The notes under the pieces were generated by a model. The model did no database searches. It saw only the letters and a list, made by a program, of their open reading frames with translations, and was not told the origin of the DNA. This document shows, piece after piece, positions 46,840 through 58,669 of a stretch of DNA of 64,000 nt. The position numbers and the translations under genes are program-made. Source of the DNA: Ganoderma boninense (taxonomy: Eukaryota > Basidiomycota > Agaricomycetes > Polyporales > Polyporaceae); NCBI GenBank assembly GCA_002900995.3, contig CM035315.1, positions 2,511,826-2,575,825 of the forward strand, read 5' to 3'. The first letter of the stretch is position 1. Every line of letters starts with the position of its first letter.

Positions 46840-47740
46840 TCAGCCGGAAGCGATCCTGTGGAACGATCGCGTCAGTTCCAGGAAATAACAAGACAGGAGC
46901 GGGCAACGTACTTCTTCAGGCCGTCGTAGGTGCCGTTGAACTCGTCCTGGTCCCCGGGCCCGAGGCTGCCCTTGTCCGCGTACTGCCAGAACGTCGCGTA
47001 CTTCCACCCAGCCGGGAGCTCCCCGATGCTCGACGACCAGTCCGCGATCCAGAGCGGGTTCGTATTCCCGAACTCGGCACTGTTGCCCGTGCACGTCTTC
47101 CACCAGTCCGTCGTCGTGTAGATGATCGGGTACACAGACGTCTTCTTGTGGTACGTGTCCGAGAAGTCCTTGACGAAGGCGACGATCTGGCCGTGCGTCA
47201 TGCCGTAGCACTCGCTGCCGCTCGGGTTGTCTGTGGTAGACATCAGTGATGTCAGTACGAGTGCCTGACCAAAACGCGTCTGATGAAGCGGGACGCACAT
47301 TCGATGTCGAGGGCGCCCGGGAGGGTGCGGCCGTCCTTGGACCAGCCGCCGCCGTGGGCGATGAAGTACTCGGCCTGGGCGGCGCCGGAGGAGCCGGCGG
47401 GGTGCGCGAAGTGGTATGCGCCGCGGATGATGCCCGCCTTGTTCGCAGACTCCCAGTCAGAGGAGAAGGACGGGTCAACGTAGGCTGTCGGGTCGCGGAG
47501 ATTTGTGAGCATGCTGCCAGTGTACTCATCGGTGGGAGAGAGAGAGGACGTACTGGTACCCTCGGTGGCCTTGATGAACGCGAACTCGACGCCGTGGGAC
47601 TTGGCGGTGGAGAAGTCGACGGAGCCTTGGTAGTTCGACACGTCGATGCCCTTCGGCTTCGACGCGCGGGCCTCGAGGATGGGCGAGGCGGAGACGGCGG
47701 TCGCTGTGAGAGCGAAGAGGGAAGCGAAGGTGAACTTCAT
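46840..47740 (-). CDS. GH25 lysozyme, copy 2 in the inverted duplication
   Basis: Four exons (47554-47740, 47299-47484, 46912-47230, 46840-46855), 235 aa. Signal peptide [20 protein letters not shown], then [43 protein letters not shown] and NPLWIADW; all expected catalytic positions are present. From exon 2 to the stop codon it is almost the same DNA as the gene at 11172-12083, including two identical introns, but exon 1, intron 1 and the promoter have diverged. TATA-like box TATAAAAGG (minus strand) lies near 47812. Confidence 0.93.
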
Positions 47741-49990
47741 CTCGAACAGCTGCTGGCTGGGGGAGGGCGGAGTAGTTTGATGCTGTTCAGGCCGTCGCAG
47801 GACGCCTTTTATACCGCAGCTCGACCCCGTTCGACTTCAGGGTGTAGGTACTTCGCGTTGTACTGGCCCGCCGGGGGTGGCGTGTCGATCGAGTTGGGGA
47901 ACATGGCGCGATGCTGTCAAGATAGATCCGGTGGCTCGAGCGCGAGCGCGATGTGCATGTGCGCCGATGCGCATGTTCCCCGCATGCTATATCATAGCAG
48001 TTGACGTGGGGAGCATGGGTAGTTCGTACTACTCCAGCACAGCCCCGCGCAGCAGCGTGACAGCGACAATGAGCGTCGCTGGACGGATCATCGGCTCCGG
48101 CCATTTCTTCTTCGACATCACACAGCGTGTCAAAGTCCGTCGCAGGGCGGACGAGGTTGTGGCGCATGGATCGTCCGAAGGAGTTGATGCCAATGAACCT
48201 CCCGCTGATGGTCTGTCGTCCGTTGTGCGATTCGGTGCGTCTCCAACTGTCCAGGCCCTACTAAGCGGGACGTTAGTCTCGACAAGGAAGGCCGCCAGTG
48301 TTCCGTGCGAGGGCTTTTGCCGTACCCAGACTGGACACGAGAATCGAAACATGGTTGATTGCCATATGCACTCCCACTCCCCGTTTCTTCGCGAATACAC
48401 GCCCATATACGCCGACTGATGTTGGAGTCCGGTTCGATCGACGTTCGATGGCCTTGTCTTGACATCGGGCGCTCGTCGGGTTGCTATCCGTCCACGGTGT
48501 TCGCCGCTCTGCAGCGCGCTAGCCCCGGCGAGTTGGTGCGGTGGGGGGACTTGAAGACCATGAAAGCATTTGACGTTCCCAGACGTCACACTGGATGTAA
48601 AACGTAAGTATATGGCTTTGGGACCATGGATAAAGCACGAGAGGATTCAACGAGTTCGCATCGTTACCTGACGAATCAATTTCCAAATGCCAAGACAGCT
48701 TACAGAGTTCTCATTTCCACTTCCATGTGGATGTTCAAAGGTCCATGAGGTACTGATGGAACCTCAAGGCGTACTCTTGGTTGGAGGGGGCCCGGGTCTT
48801 TGAGCAGGTACCCGTGTTCATGAAAGGTGTGGAACGCCGCCAAAGAGCACCAAACAACCGCATGTACTTAGCACGGCTTCAATCCGGCTTGTCCTTGGCG
48901 ATTTTAGAATCTGCAACGATGTAAATCGTCCTTATGCGTCGCTGAAGGAGCAATGGTGCCAGTGTGGGCCCGGAATCACCGCGAGTGCTGACCATGCGTC
49001 CGTCGGATCGCGGTCGGACCCTATGTCACTTCAAGTCCACCCTGAAGCCGGTCGCAAAGATAGATGGCGCGGAGGTTTTCGCGAACGAACAACATGCCGT
49101 ATGAATGCCCAGATTACTTGGGGATTGGCAACGACAAGCGGGGATAAGTACTGATTGACGAGAAGACGAAGCTCATGTGAGTTTGCCACCGCAGGGGTGC
49201 GTCCAGACAGAGCCAACGGCCTGAAGGGGAGTCTCGATGTTCTAAACTTAGTTGAACTGTTGAAGTCCAATGGGTCGTAGAGGGAGACACACCTCGTTAA
49301 ATCCATCAACGGAACGGTTGAGTATGTCGAAGTGATCATTATGCCGAGGTCATGATCGATGAGCTGGGCCTACTTACTGTGATATGATTGACAGCGTCGA
49401 CATTATCAGAGCCCATCCAAGCTCCTTCCGTTATCGCCGCGAAAGAGCTGCAGACGTTGAGCTATCAATTACAGCAATAAGACGAAAGCTCTTACCTGAG
49501 TCTATGTGTCTCTGAAAGACGTGCATGACCCGAAAGATGGAACTGCAGCCCACGATGTAGTGGTCCGACTCCTCGAGCCGTCGCAGGTCAAACCCTGTTG
49601 TTCGAGTTCCGCCTCAGATATTCTGAAACAAGCTGCAAACATGGGTCAGGCAGCCTTGAGACAAAGGTAAGAATGATGGTTGCTGTGCGGAAGACAGTCC
49701 ATAAAACACATCAGATTCATTGACGTGAGAAGGGCGAGTGTGGCGCCACGCATCGTCTTACCTGAGTGGCTATGAGCTGTCGGATGATAGAAGGGGGCAA
49801 GAGGAGCTGATCAAATATGCGATTCGTACCCGCTTTGGGACGAACAACGGTCACTTGGTCAGACATTCGAACCACCACCGGGGTATTAGCATGGCACTCA
49901 CCTGGGCATGTCCAAGCGGAACACGCCCGACTTGAACGTCCTTGAACAGCACTCGGCGTCTCCGCATCGGATCCGTCTATTCCGGCCTAC
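46840..49990 (-). repeat. Segmental duplication, copy 2 (inverted relative to 9.25-12.1 kb)
   Basis: Carries the GH25 gene and its upstream region. Minus-strand frames here (49031-49339 and about 49900-49965, MRRRRVLFKDVQVGRVPLGH) look like parts of a second gene that is further decayed in copy 1. I do not recognise that gene. Confidence 0.8.
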
Positions 49991-51632
49991 GGTTTTTCTG
50001 AAAGAAGGACGGCACCCGCGGCTTTGATAATGGCGCGTGTCGCAGATAATTGGCAGAGGAAATTAGAAAGAGAAGTGAGAGGTATTTTCGGGTATACGAA
50101 CATCGGTCGGCTCATGTCCGCTTTGCGTTTCGAGTCCGAGTCATGCCATGTAAACGGTGGGTGTACTATGATGCGTATGTGCAGAATCTAGCTTGAGGGT
50201 ACTAGATGCCGACAGTTGCAAGTCGAGAGAGGGAGTATTGTGGTGCAGTCAATGTCATGGGTGCGATGGAGGAAAACATTAAGCGCCCTAAAATCAGCAG
50301 GCGCCTGGCAAATAGCGCGTTTGGACGACTTCAACTTCATGGGACGATGCTGCCTCCACTCCGACTCCTATCCATATCTCCATGTCGCTACTCTTGCGCC
50401 TCTCACAGGTAATTGCTATTTTTCGTACCTTGAACATTTTCTAGAAAAAATTTAACCGATCTGGAGGGTGGACCGGTTCTGTGATTTATAGTAGAATCTA
50501 CCCGGCTGTGCGCGGTTCGGATTGGTGAACCCCAGCCGCCTCGAGCCTCCAGGGAGCCTTCTCCGCGCAACAGTAAATGCATTCAAATTTAACCGTCCTC
50601 ATGATCCACACCCAAGCTTGACTCCGGCTCCTGGCCCGTTGCAGTGGCTGGCATCGTCTGCCCCCTTCCCTTCATCTCTCCCCGTGCTCACGGTATAACA
50701 TCTAACCTTTACTTCGTGAGTTACCGTGCTCCAGACTCCCTTCCCTGCGTTTATAGGCTGGTGTGCGATGGCGAGCGAGGAACCCAATGCGACCTCCAAG
50801 TTGGCTATCATCCTCGGACCTGAATCCCTGGAGCCCGAGTGCCAATTCAACTGAAAAAAAATTGGCTCTGACACTCGAACTTACCCCACACGAGTATCCA
50901 CACAGTTTTCATGGACCATGACGGCGTGTCACACCCGGGGCCCAGGCCCGCCAACGACGCAAGGATTGACCCATGCCGCATGTGTCAATACCCAACAGCT
51001 TCTGTTGTCAGTCAGACGATGGACGTACGCTTGGGCAGTTGGCGAGTTAATGCCTCAGGGTCTAGAGGAGCGAAGCCTTTGGGCATTCACGGTATTCTGC
51101 CCTATCTGGCGCCGCTCACGACCTAGACTCGAAAGAGAACGCTCAGCAGTCCTTTTTGTTAGCTCCGTGTAGGTGTGATTGTCTCTGGACGTCGTGGTGT
51201 GCACCCATCATCCATATGTTTGAACGCACATCGTTCAGTGTGAAGCGTGCCTTTCCTGGACATGTTCTTATTGTAGCCTAGTCTGTTGTACAGCGGGGAG
51301 CTGTCGACGTTTGAGGACGAGTTCAGTGCGAAATATCGAAGAGGCACACACGCAGCCACTAGGCCAGATCACCGCCATTTTCTACATCAACATTTATTTA
51401 TCTACTCCATGCTAACGACCACTTCATCGATGGAACCTACACGCAGATCAATCGTAACAGACTTCAACGACCAGTGTGACTATGGGACACGGTGCAGCCA
51501 AACGAGCACCACAAAGGGCGAGGATGTCGTGAGGCTGGATGGTGCATTATGATTCCCACTGGATGGACTGAAACGACATCAGTACTATATCAACGGTGAA
51601 TTTGCCAAAAGCATAATACCAGTTTCACCATC
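49991..51632. other. Intergenic preceding the cysteine-rich array
   Basis: Apart from the repeat at 50190-50480 nothing was recognised. Confidence 0.4.
50190..50480 (+). repeat. Direct repeat at the left edge of the array (partner 62700-63020)
   Basis: Shares with 62700-63020 the words ATGCAGAAT/GTGCAGAAT, GTTGCAAGTCGAGAG, AAGCGCCCTAA, AGGCGYCTG, CTCCACTCSGACTC and ATCTGGAGGGYGG in the same order and orientation. Overall it is diverged. Confidence 0.75.
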
Positions 51633-52240
51633 CTACGCTGCTACCAGAATGGACCTCGTGTTGGGCGTGAAGCAGAAGCCGTTGGCCAGCGGGGTGCGAC
51701 ATGTGACGAGCTGGTTGCAGGTACCAGAGCAGCGGTCATTACTGCAGTGCCCGACGTTGTTCGTGGCGGAGATGCACTGCGTGCCCGCAGCATTGAGGCA
51801 AGTAGCCCCGCCCCTGTACGTCCTACAAAACCCTCCACAAACATTGTCGATCCGGCGGTCGCAGTAGGTGACCACCGTGAAGTCCGGGGAGGGTGGAGTG
51901 ATGAGCGGGTCGAACGGCTCGCCAACATAGGTCACGTTGGCATCGGTGGTCGCGAGCCAGTGCATCATCTCCTCGTGGGACACGATGTACGAAGCGGGCT
52001 GCGTCAGCCATCTGGTGAGTGCCATGCCTCGAGAGTGAACATCCAGAGACGGTGTGCGCACCTCGTCCGTACCCACGGTAGCAGCTTCTTCGCTGCTGGG
52101 CTAGATATTTGTCAGGCGGGGTGCACAGCAATGACGGGACGTATGACGTTACTCACAGTAGTGAGGGATGTGGCCTTGGCAACATTGGCCAGGGCCAAGA
52201 CGGACAGTGCGAGGACAGAAAAGCTGCGCAAGAGCTGCAT
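51633..52240 (-). CDS. Cysteine-rich secreted protein, family member D
   Basis: 162 aa in three exons: 52157-52240 (28-residue signal peptide MQLLRSFSVLALSVLALANV), 52062-52100 (acidic PSSEEAATVGTDE) and 51633-51998 (mature domain). The mature exon opens ASYIVSHEEMMHWLATTDA and has ten cysteines (VTYC, NVCGGFC, GGATC, TQCIS, VGHC, DRCSGTC, LVTC, GFC). It is nearly identical in this exon to gene E, 3.4 kb away in tandem, while introns differ more. A TATA box and leader block precede it. Function unknown. Confidence 0.88.
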
Positions 52241-52304
52241 GCTAGAAGGCGATTTGAAAAGGAGTATCAACGAGGAGGATTGTCGGAGAGGTAGAACAAG
52301 TTGT

Positions 52305-52343
52305 CCTGGGTCGAGGTGAGAACGCATGCTGGTCTTTTATACC
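52305..52343 (-). promoter_or_regulatory. TATA box and shared leader block of gene D
   Basis: CCTGGGTCGA at 52305-52314 and CTTTTATACC at 52334-52343 (plus strand). Confidence 0.65.
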
Positions 52344-52429
52344 TTTGCGTCCGAATTAATCAAAGACAAAAATGTCCTCAACTATGCCCTATTCTCAAGT
52401 TTCACTCCTATTGCTGACAAGGAATCGGC

Positions 52430-53640
52430 TCACGGAGACGATGTGAGGCAGCCTATAGAACACCTCGGCTAGCCGTGGTATAAAGTTAGAGGTCCTGCTT
52501 CCAAATTGGCTCATCGACACAGGTATTGACTCACCGCCGCAACTCGGCCAGGATATCCGGATGCATGGATTGCGATTCGTGAATCACCGTTCTCTCGCCG
52601 GCATTGTGTCAGCTCTGGCAGCCCAGCGTCCATACCCGCGTTTATGCCGTACCCTTCCATTCACCCGGCGCACAGAGGAAACAAGCACCAGGTGTTGCGC
52701 TAACGAGGCTCGACTGCCTACGTCTAGCTGCTATCCGCGGCTTTCAAAGGGCATTGTCAGCTGTGGATATACTCGATATATATATGTCAACGGGGCTAAC
52801 CCTTCTCCATCAGCTTGAGCATTTAACACATGGCGGACTTGATGGGTGAGTGGTGCCGGGAATGGCCTTGTTGGCACAAACGAACCTTCCTCATCTATTG
52901 TCGATGCGGGAATGCCTTATACAACACTAGATGGAGTCAAATGTGAGGTAGGCGGTAGCGTTAATGTTGGATATCCATTACCCTCCAGCGGGATCCAGGG
53001 GCCCGAAAAACAAGATGACGGAGTCCGGAAAAGATCCGATGGAGGCTCGCCGATGGATTCGTTATTATAATTGCGGATCGTAGAGCAACCCACATACAAG
53101 GAGGACCGAAAGAGTGAGCTAAGGAACCTAAAAAGATCCGGAGTCAGCACCTGAGCGAGCAGTGGACCGCAAAACAGTCAGGGAAGATGTCCACAAACCG
53201 GCTGCCAGATGAGGACTCGGAGAACGACTCCGAACCCCCGTTTCGCGTTGAGCAAGAGGGAATTAACGTCTTCTATTCAGATGTGGTCGGGCCTGTTAAT
53301 AAGACAGGACAAAGAAGATACTTTAACCTACGTCATGTTTTGCGGACGAGTGCTCCGGACATGCCAGGCCACTGTGGGACCGCGCCGCTTGTGTTGGAAG
53401 CACAATCCGGCCGTGGGCAGGGTTTTTGAGGGGGGTTCACTTCCATGACTGGTTTAGCAACTTCCTGGAGCGGGCAACAAGTGAGTGTGACTGTGGAGTG
53501 CTACTTACGCATCTGAAGTCCTCCAGCTGGAATCACGAGTGCGCTGGATGTCAACGCCTCCCTCGGATCCACTATTGCTGCACCTCGCCACCGTCGTTGT
53601 CATTATGAACCCCGCCCTCTCTGTCTTGAGGACTTTGCAC
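52430..53640 (-). repeat. Upstream flank of array unit D, shared with units E, F and G
   Basis: The block 52480-52690 (GTATAAAGTTAGA, CACCGTTCT-TCGCCGGCAT, CCTTCCATTCACC) recurs upstream of F (58180-58350) and G (61500-61720). The block 52980-53420 (CAAGGAGGACCG, GATCCGGAGTCAGCAC, CCACAAACCGG) recurs at 56100-56520 after E. These show that the array grew by tandem duplication of gene plus flank. Confidence 0.75.
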
Positions 53641-53766
53641 TGACAGAGTGGAAGTATAGACAAGGTGGTAGAGGTCGCGGGGCTCGAGCTAAAAGTGTCC
53701 CCAAAGAGACGTTTAGTAAATTACAGCCATCGGCCATCTGCAAGCGCCCGCTGACAAACGGGGCAG

Positions 53767-54265
53767 TAGCCCCGCTCAAAGTTGGCGTAGCTCCGTAGCC
53801 GCCCGGGGCTCGTAGCTCGTAGCTGGCGGCGTGATCGTGACAGGATGTGCCCAGACCGCCCCAAAGCGCTGGGAGACATAACGGAAGTGATTGCGCGCTG
53901 ATGAAATGCTCACTGTTGATTGGCCGGAATTTCCTGAGTTCTTGGAAGACGGGGAGGGGGCCTCTGAAGAGGCTGGCGGTGTGTTCAGACAGGAGTCAGG
54001 TGTGTTTTTTCTATTTATATGCCACGAATGCGGTTTGGTAAAGTGAGTGGGTGCACGCATATCATAATGAGATGAAAAACTCAATAGCAAACCTCCCGGC
54101 GAGACAAAACGATGCTCGAGAGTCGAGCCAGCCGCAGCACCGTGACCGGAGGTTCAGCCAGACGCCCGTGATACTTTCAGTCACAGGTAGTCACGATCAC
54201 GCCGCCAGCTACGAGCTACGAGCCCCCGGGCGGCTACGGAGCTACGCCAACTTTGAGCGGGGCTA
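53767..54265. mobile_element. 495-bp TIR element (MITE) with ~73-bp inverted repeats and TA duplication
   Basis: Element 53769-54263. The left arm (53769-53841) starts GCCCCGCTCAAAGTTGGCGT. The right arm (54190-54263) is its reverse complement with one extra G. A TA dinucleotide flanks both ends (53767-53768 and 54264-54265), as for Tc1/mariner-type insertions. The arms contain the reiterated word CGTAGCT. There is no transposase inside. Confidence 0.88.
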
Positions 54266-55059
54266 GTGTGGGAACTTCGGAAGGTGGTTCTACCTAGCAT
54301 GCAGCGCCGAACAACCGCAATGCCGGTGTCCACAGTCGTAAGTAGTGTCGCTTCTTGGTCTCAGTTCTAGCTTATAAAAGATACAGGACAAGTACTTATC
54401 CCTGAATTTGAAGATCTACGATTCACTGGCAGTGGTATAATCTGAACTATGCCCCCGCCACCGGTGGAGTCACCGAATGTGTAGCCTTAAGTATACAAGA
54501 TCAACAGCGTGCTTCCACTTCGACCCGTGGCCGCAGTACCGCGACTGACTTTATCTGCCACAGTGAGTAGTACCCGAGCACACATCGACATGCCGAGCTG
54601 TTCGCCTCGGTCAAGGATGTAGGGACTCTCTGAGGATAGGTTCCCGCCGGTCGGTACAACAGACCTAGACAACTGGCATAACACATGCAGGGAAGGCACA
54701 CTTGACACTGAATGATGCGCGCTGAAACGTACAAATCCCAGGATCCAGGCGCGCACCACAACATGCACAGACACCACGATATCCACAGGTGATCCACTTT
54801 CTTCGGAATCTACGTCATGAGCGGCTCCGATACGATTTATCAACGAAAACTACAATTACAATCACATCAACCACGACACTCTTCAACAACCACGACTATG
54901 ACTGCGGGAAGCAGGATAACCAAACATGCATGCTAAGGTTTGAGAGCACGCCGTATGGCCGGGTGGGCCGTCTGATTCCCGGATCCTGGTTTGAAACGGC
55001 TTCAGTCCTTTCTCAGCGGCGACTTTGCCAAAAGTACAAGTACAATACCTTTCATCATT

Positions 55060-55666
55060 CTAGGCCGCGACCAGAATGGACCTCGTGTTAGGCGTGAAGC
55101 AGAAGCCGTTGGCCAGCGGGGTGCGGCAGGTAGAGAGCTGGTTGCAGGTCCCAGTGCAGCGGTCATTGCTGCAGTGCCCGACATCTTGCGTCGCGGAGAT
55201 GCACTGCGTGCCCGCAGCGCTGAGGCAAGTAGCCCCGCCCCTGTACGTCCTACAAAACCCGCCGCAGACATTATCGATCCGGCGGTCGCAGTACGTGACC
55301 ACCGTGAAGTCCGGGGAGGGTGGAGTGATGAGTGGGTCGAATGGCTCGCCAACATAGGTCACGTTGGCGTCGGTGGTCGCGAGCCAGTGCATCATCTCCT
55401 CGTGGGACACGATGTACGTTGCGGGCTATGTTGCGGTCTAGTAAGTATCACGCATCAAGGTTGAACAGGCAGAGACGGTGCGCACCTCGTCGGTGCCGAT
55501 GGTGGTAGCCTCGTCGCCGGGCTAGACATTTGTCAGGTGAGGTGCAGGGCAATGATGAGATATACATGTACCAATCACTCACAGCAGCGAGCGGCGTTGC
55601 CTTAGCGGCGTTGGCGAGGGCCAGGACGGAGAGAGCGAGGACAGCGAAGTTGCGCAAGAGCTGCAT
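55060..55666 (-). CDS. Cysteine-rich secreted protein, family member E
   Basis: 161 aa in three exons: 55583-55666 (MQLLRNFAVLALSVLALANA signal peptide), 55486-55521 (12-residue acidic PGDEATTIGTDE) and 55060-55425. The mature exon matches D almost residue for residue, with the ten-cysteine pattern kept and the few changes (TQDVGHC, RCTGTC, LSTC) between cysteines. The upstream leader block has one change (CCTGGGTCTA, 55739-55748) and the TATA box is weaker (CTTTTAAATA). Function unknown. Confidence 0.88.
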
Positions 55667-56099
55667 GGTAGAAGGGGGCTTGAAGAGGAGTATGGACGAG
55701 AGGTCGCGGTCGACTGTTGGAGAGGTAGAACAACGTGTCCTGGGTCTAGATGAAGCATACGAAGGTCTTTTAAATATGTGCGCGCCCAAATTGATCTAAT
55801 ACCAAAGCGTCCTTGACCATGCTACGCTGCTAGTGCTGCAAAGGGATCGACTCACGCAGAAGATGTGACACCACCAGTACAACACTTCACCATGCCGTGG
55901 CATGATGGCATGAGATGTCCTGCTCCGAGATCGAACCGAGGGCACAGATAAAATTGACTCCGAGTCACCGCCGAGCTCTGGCAGGGACGAGTGACGCTGA
56001 GGACGGCCTTGTTGGCACAAACTTCGGATGCGGTGACGCCCTATACGACACTGCAAGGAGCTAACTCTGAGAGTGAGCGCGCATTAATGTTGGTCAACC

Positions 56100-56560
56100 T
56101 GTACATACCGGCTAGCAGGAGCCAGAGGCCCGGATCGCAAGGTGGCGGAGCTCGGAAAAGAACTGGTAGCGGCGCACCAACTGACTTGTAGACGTAATTG
56201 CAATTGTGGCGAGTAAAGCGACCTATATGCAAGGAGGACTGGAAGAGTGAGATTGAAGAACCTAGAAGGATCCGGAGTCAGCACATTTGTCACCGGTGAT
56301 TCCCAAAACAGGAGTCGGCCCAGGGTAAGAAGATGCCCACAAACCGGATGCCAGACGATGACTTGGAGAGCGAGTCGGAACCCCATTGCTTTGTGAATTT
56401 GAGCAAGAAGGGGTCGACATCTTCGCCTGATTGAGAAAGAAGATAGTCCTACGGCGTGTTCTGCGGACGCACGCCCCGGGCTCGCCAGGCCAGTGTGGGA
56501 CCGTGCCGCTTGTCTTGGAAGCATAATTCGGCTACATCTAGGAGTCCCTGACAGAGGATT
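56100..56560 (-). repeat. Upstream flank of array unit E, homologous to 52980-53420
   Basis: Ordered matches to the D flank, including AAGGAGGACTGGAAGAGTGAG, GATCCGGAGTCAGCAC and CCACAAACCGGATGCCAGA. The stretch from 56560 to 57337 holds no recognised gene. Confidence 0.75.
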
Positions 56561-57337
56561 CACTTCCTTGACTGAATTAGCAGCTTCTTGGAGCGGAGCA
56601 CAGGTGAGGATGAGTACTAGTGCTACCGATCCGGAGTAATCCTCAGTGCGCTGGCTCAGCCTGGTTGTTTGAGTCAACATCTCTGATCCAGTTGCAAGCA
56701 CCTCCGAATCGCCACTGTCAATGTGGTCATGCACCCTCTAGCACTGGAAATACTTTTCACTGACAGAGTGTAAGCAACAGAGTGTAAGCATAGGCGATGA
56801 AGCAGAGGTTCTGTGGCTGGAGCTCAAAATACGTTGAAAAGATTCGGATATGTCTGCGCTGGGCGGTCGAAGCGCCCATTGACCAATGTGGCGGTGCAAG
56901 GTTGGGTTTTCGGTGGGACCAAGGTGGGACTCGGTGCTGAGTTGTGTGACCGACCTCAATGCCCCTCCCCAGAGTCAAACTGTAGTGCGCCTTACGTCTT
57001 TGCATGCAAGACGAGTGCCAATCCCTGATTGTGGAGGATACACTGGCATATGTTAATGGATGTGTAGAAGCCCAACACCATGCTCCCGCTTCGATTTCTC
57101 GGACCTTATGTACTACTAGCATTCTGCTCGCCTTGGACTCATAAGATGTCAAATACATCAATCACAACGCGGTGCGACTGGGAAGGGACTAAACGGATAG
57201 CCAACAACACAATATTACGCCGGGAAATATGTATGACCCGAAGAAAACGCTTGGTGCGTGGCTTGAAGTTGCTCAGAGGGCATCAGCATCGGAGTCATCG
57301 CAATGACGACTTCGCTAAAAGCACAATACCTTTCACC

Positions 57338-57946
57338 TTATAACCCCACCAAAAAGGACCTAGTGGCGGGAGTGAAGCAGAAGCCATTGGCCAGCGGAGT
57401 GCGGCAGGTGGAGAGCTGGTTGCAGGTGCCGCTGCAGTCAGATCCGCTGCAATGCCCAATGTCCCTCGTGGCGGAGATGCACTGCGTGCCCGGGGCGTCG
57501 ATGCACGCAGACCCGCCGACGTACACCCGACACTCCCCTCCGCAGATATCATTGTCCTCGACGGTGGTGCAGTAGGTGACGACGGTGAACGGCGCGGCGC
57601 GTGGCGCAAGCGGGTTCATAGGTTCGCCGATGAAGGTCAGCTCGGCGTTGGTGGTCGCGAGCCAGCGCACCATTTCCTCGTGGGACACGGTGTACATTGC
57701 GGGCTTTATCGCAATCTCGTGAGTATTGTCTTAAGACCGAAGGAGTGGCAGAAATGGCTGCACGCACCGAGTTCTGCACGCCGACGGCCGCGGTTTCGTC
57801 TCTACCGGGCTGCAGACATATATTAGCCAGGGCGGAACCAACGTAAACGATGCAGCACTCACTGCCGTGCGGGGTGCAGCAGTGCTAACCGTGCCTAGAG
57901 CAAGGACAAAGAGAGCGAGGCTAAAGATTTTGGGGTAGAAATGCAT
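57338..57946 (-). CDS. Cysteine-rich secreted protein, family member F
   Basis: 163 aa in three exons: 57863-57946 (MHFYPKIFSLALFVLALGTV), 57768-57809 (14-residue PGRDETAAVGVQNS) and 57338-57703. The mature exon opens MYTVSHEEMVRWLATTNAE. The cysteine spacing changes slightly (EDNDICGGEC, SACIDAPGTQC, SDCSGTC), and it ends SFLVGL. The promoter differs from A, C, D and E: the CCTGGGTCGA block is absent, and G shares its leader. Function unknown. Confidence 0.87.
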
Positions 57947-58669
57947 GGTGGACGTAGGAGAGAGCGACGGTGAGGCGGGAGACAGGCTGATAGAACGAGA
58001 TGGCGTTGGCCGCGGTGAAAAGTGGGAAATACAGGTCCTTTGTACCTCATTGACGCGGCAAGGCCATCCCATACCAAAATGTGGTCGACCTTGCCTTATT
58101 GACGAGTGCCGCTTCGGGCGCTGGCAAGGAATCGAACACGGGCAATATGTCGTCTGTAAAACTCCTGAGTGGAATATGTATAAAGTTAGATGTGCTCCTT
58201 CTGTATCGGCTCGTCGACAGCGACTCACCACTTCGGCGGACTTAGGCTGCCCAGGGCTCAGATTAGGCCCTGACCGTTCCTTCGCCGGCATTCTGGCTGG
58301 CTGGGTCACCAAGGGTCCGAACGCGCGTTGTGCGCCACCCTTCCGTTCACCTGTATCACTAAAACGGGCATAATTGTCACTGTTACACTCTGTTGGCATC
58401 CCGCATCTTTTCTAGGCTAAGACCGGGAGATCACTGGGGAGAGGGTTCCCTCGGGTGGACTGGAACAGGCTGCTGGACCAGCTGTGGGGAGACTCCAATG
58501 GACGAATCACGTTGCGTTTCTGTTTGGAATTTCTGGTACCCGATACGAGAGCATCGCATGGGTGCGATTGCAGGGACGAGTCAGCCATGGCGGTGACAGC
58601 GGAATGCGAGTTGCATCTCTTAGGACACGAACTGGTCTGCTGACGGGGGAAGCTCACCAATAGGCGCGA

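Noticed and set aside
53187..53429. 80-aa plus-strand frame in the D-unit flank as a gene
   Set aside because: The homologous flank in unit E (56330-56500) does not preserve the frame, so it behaves as non-coding.
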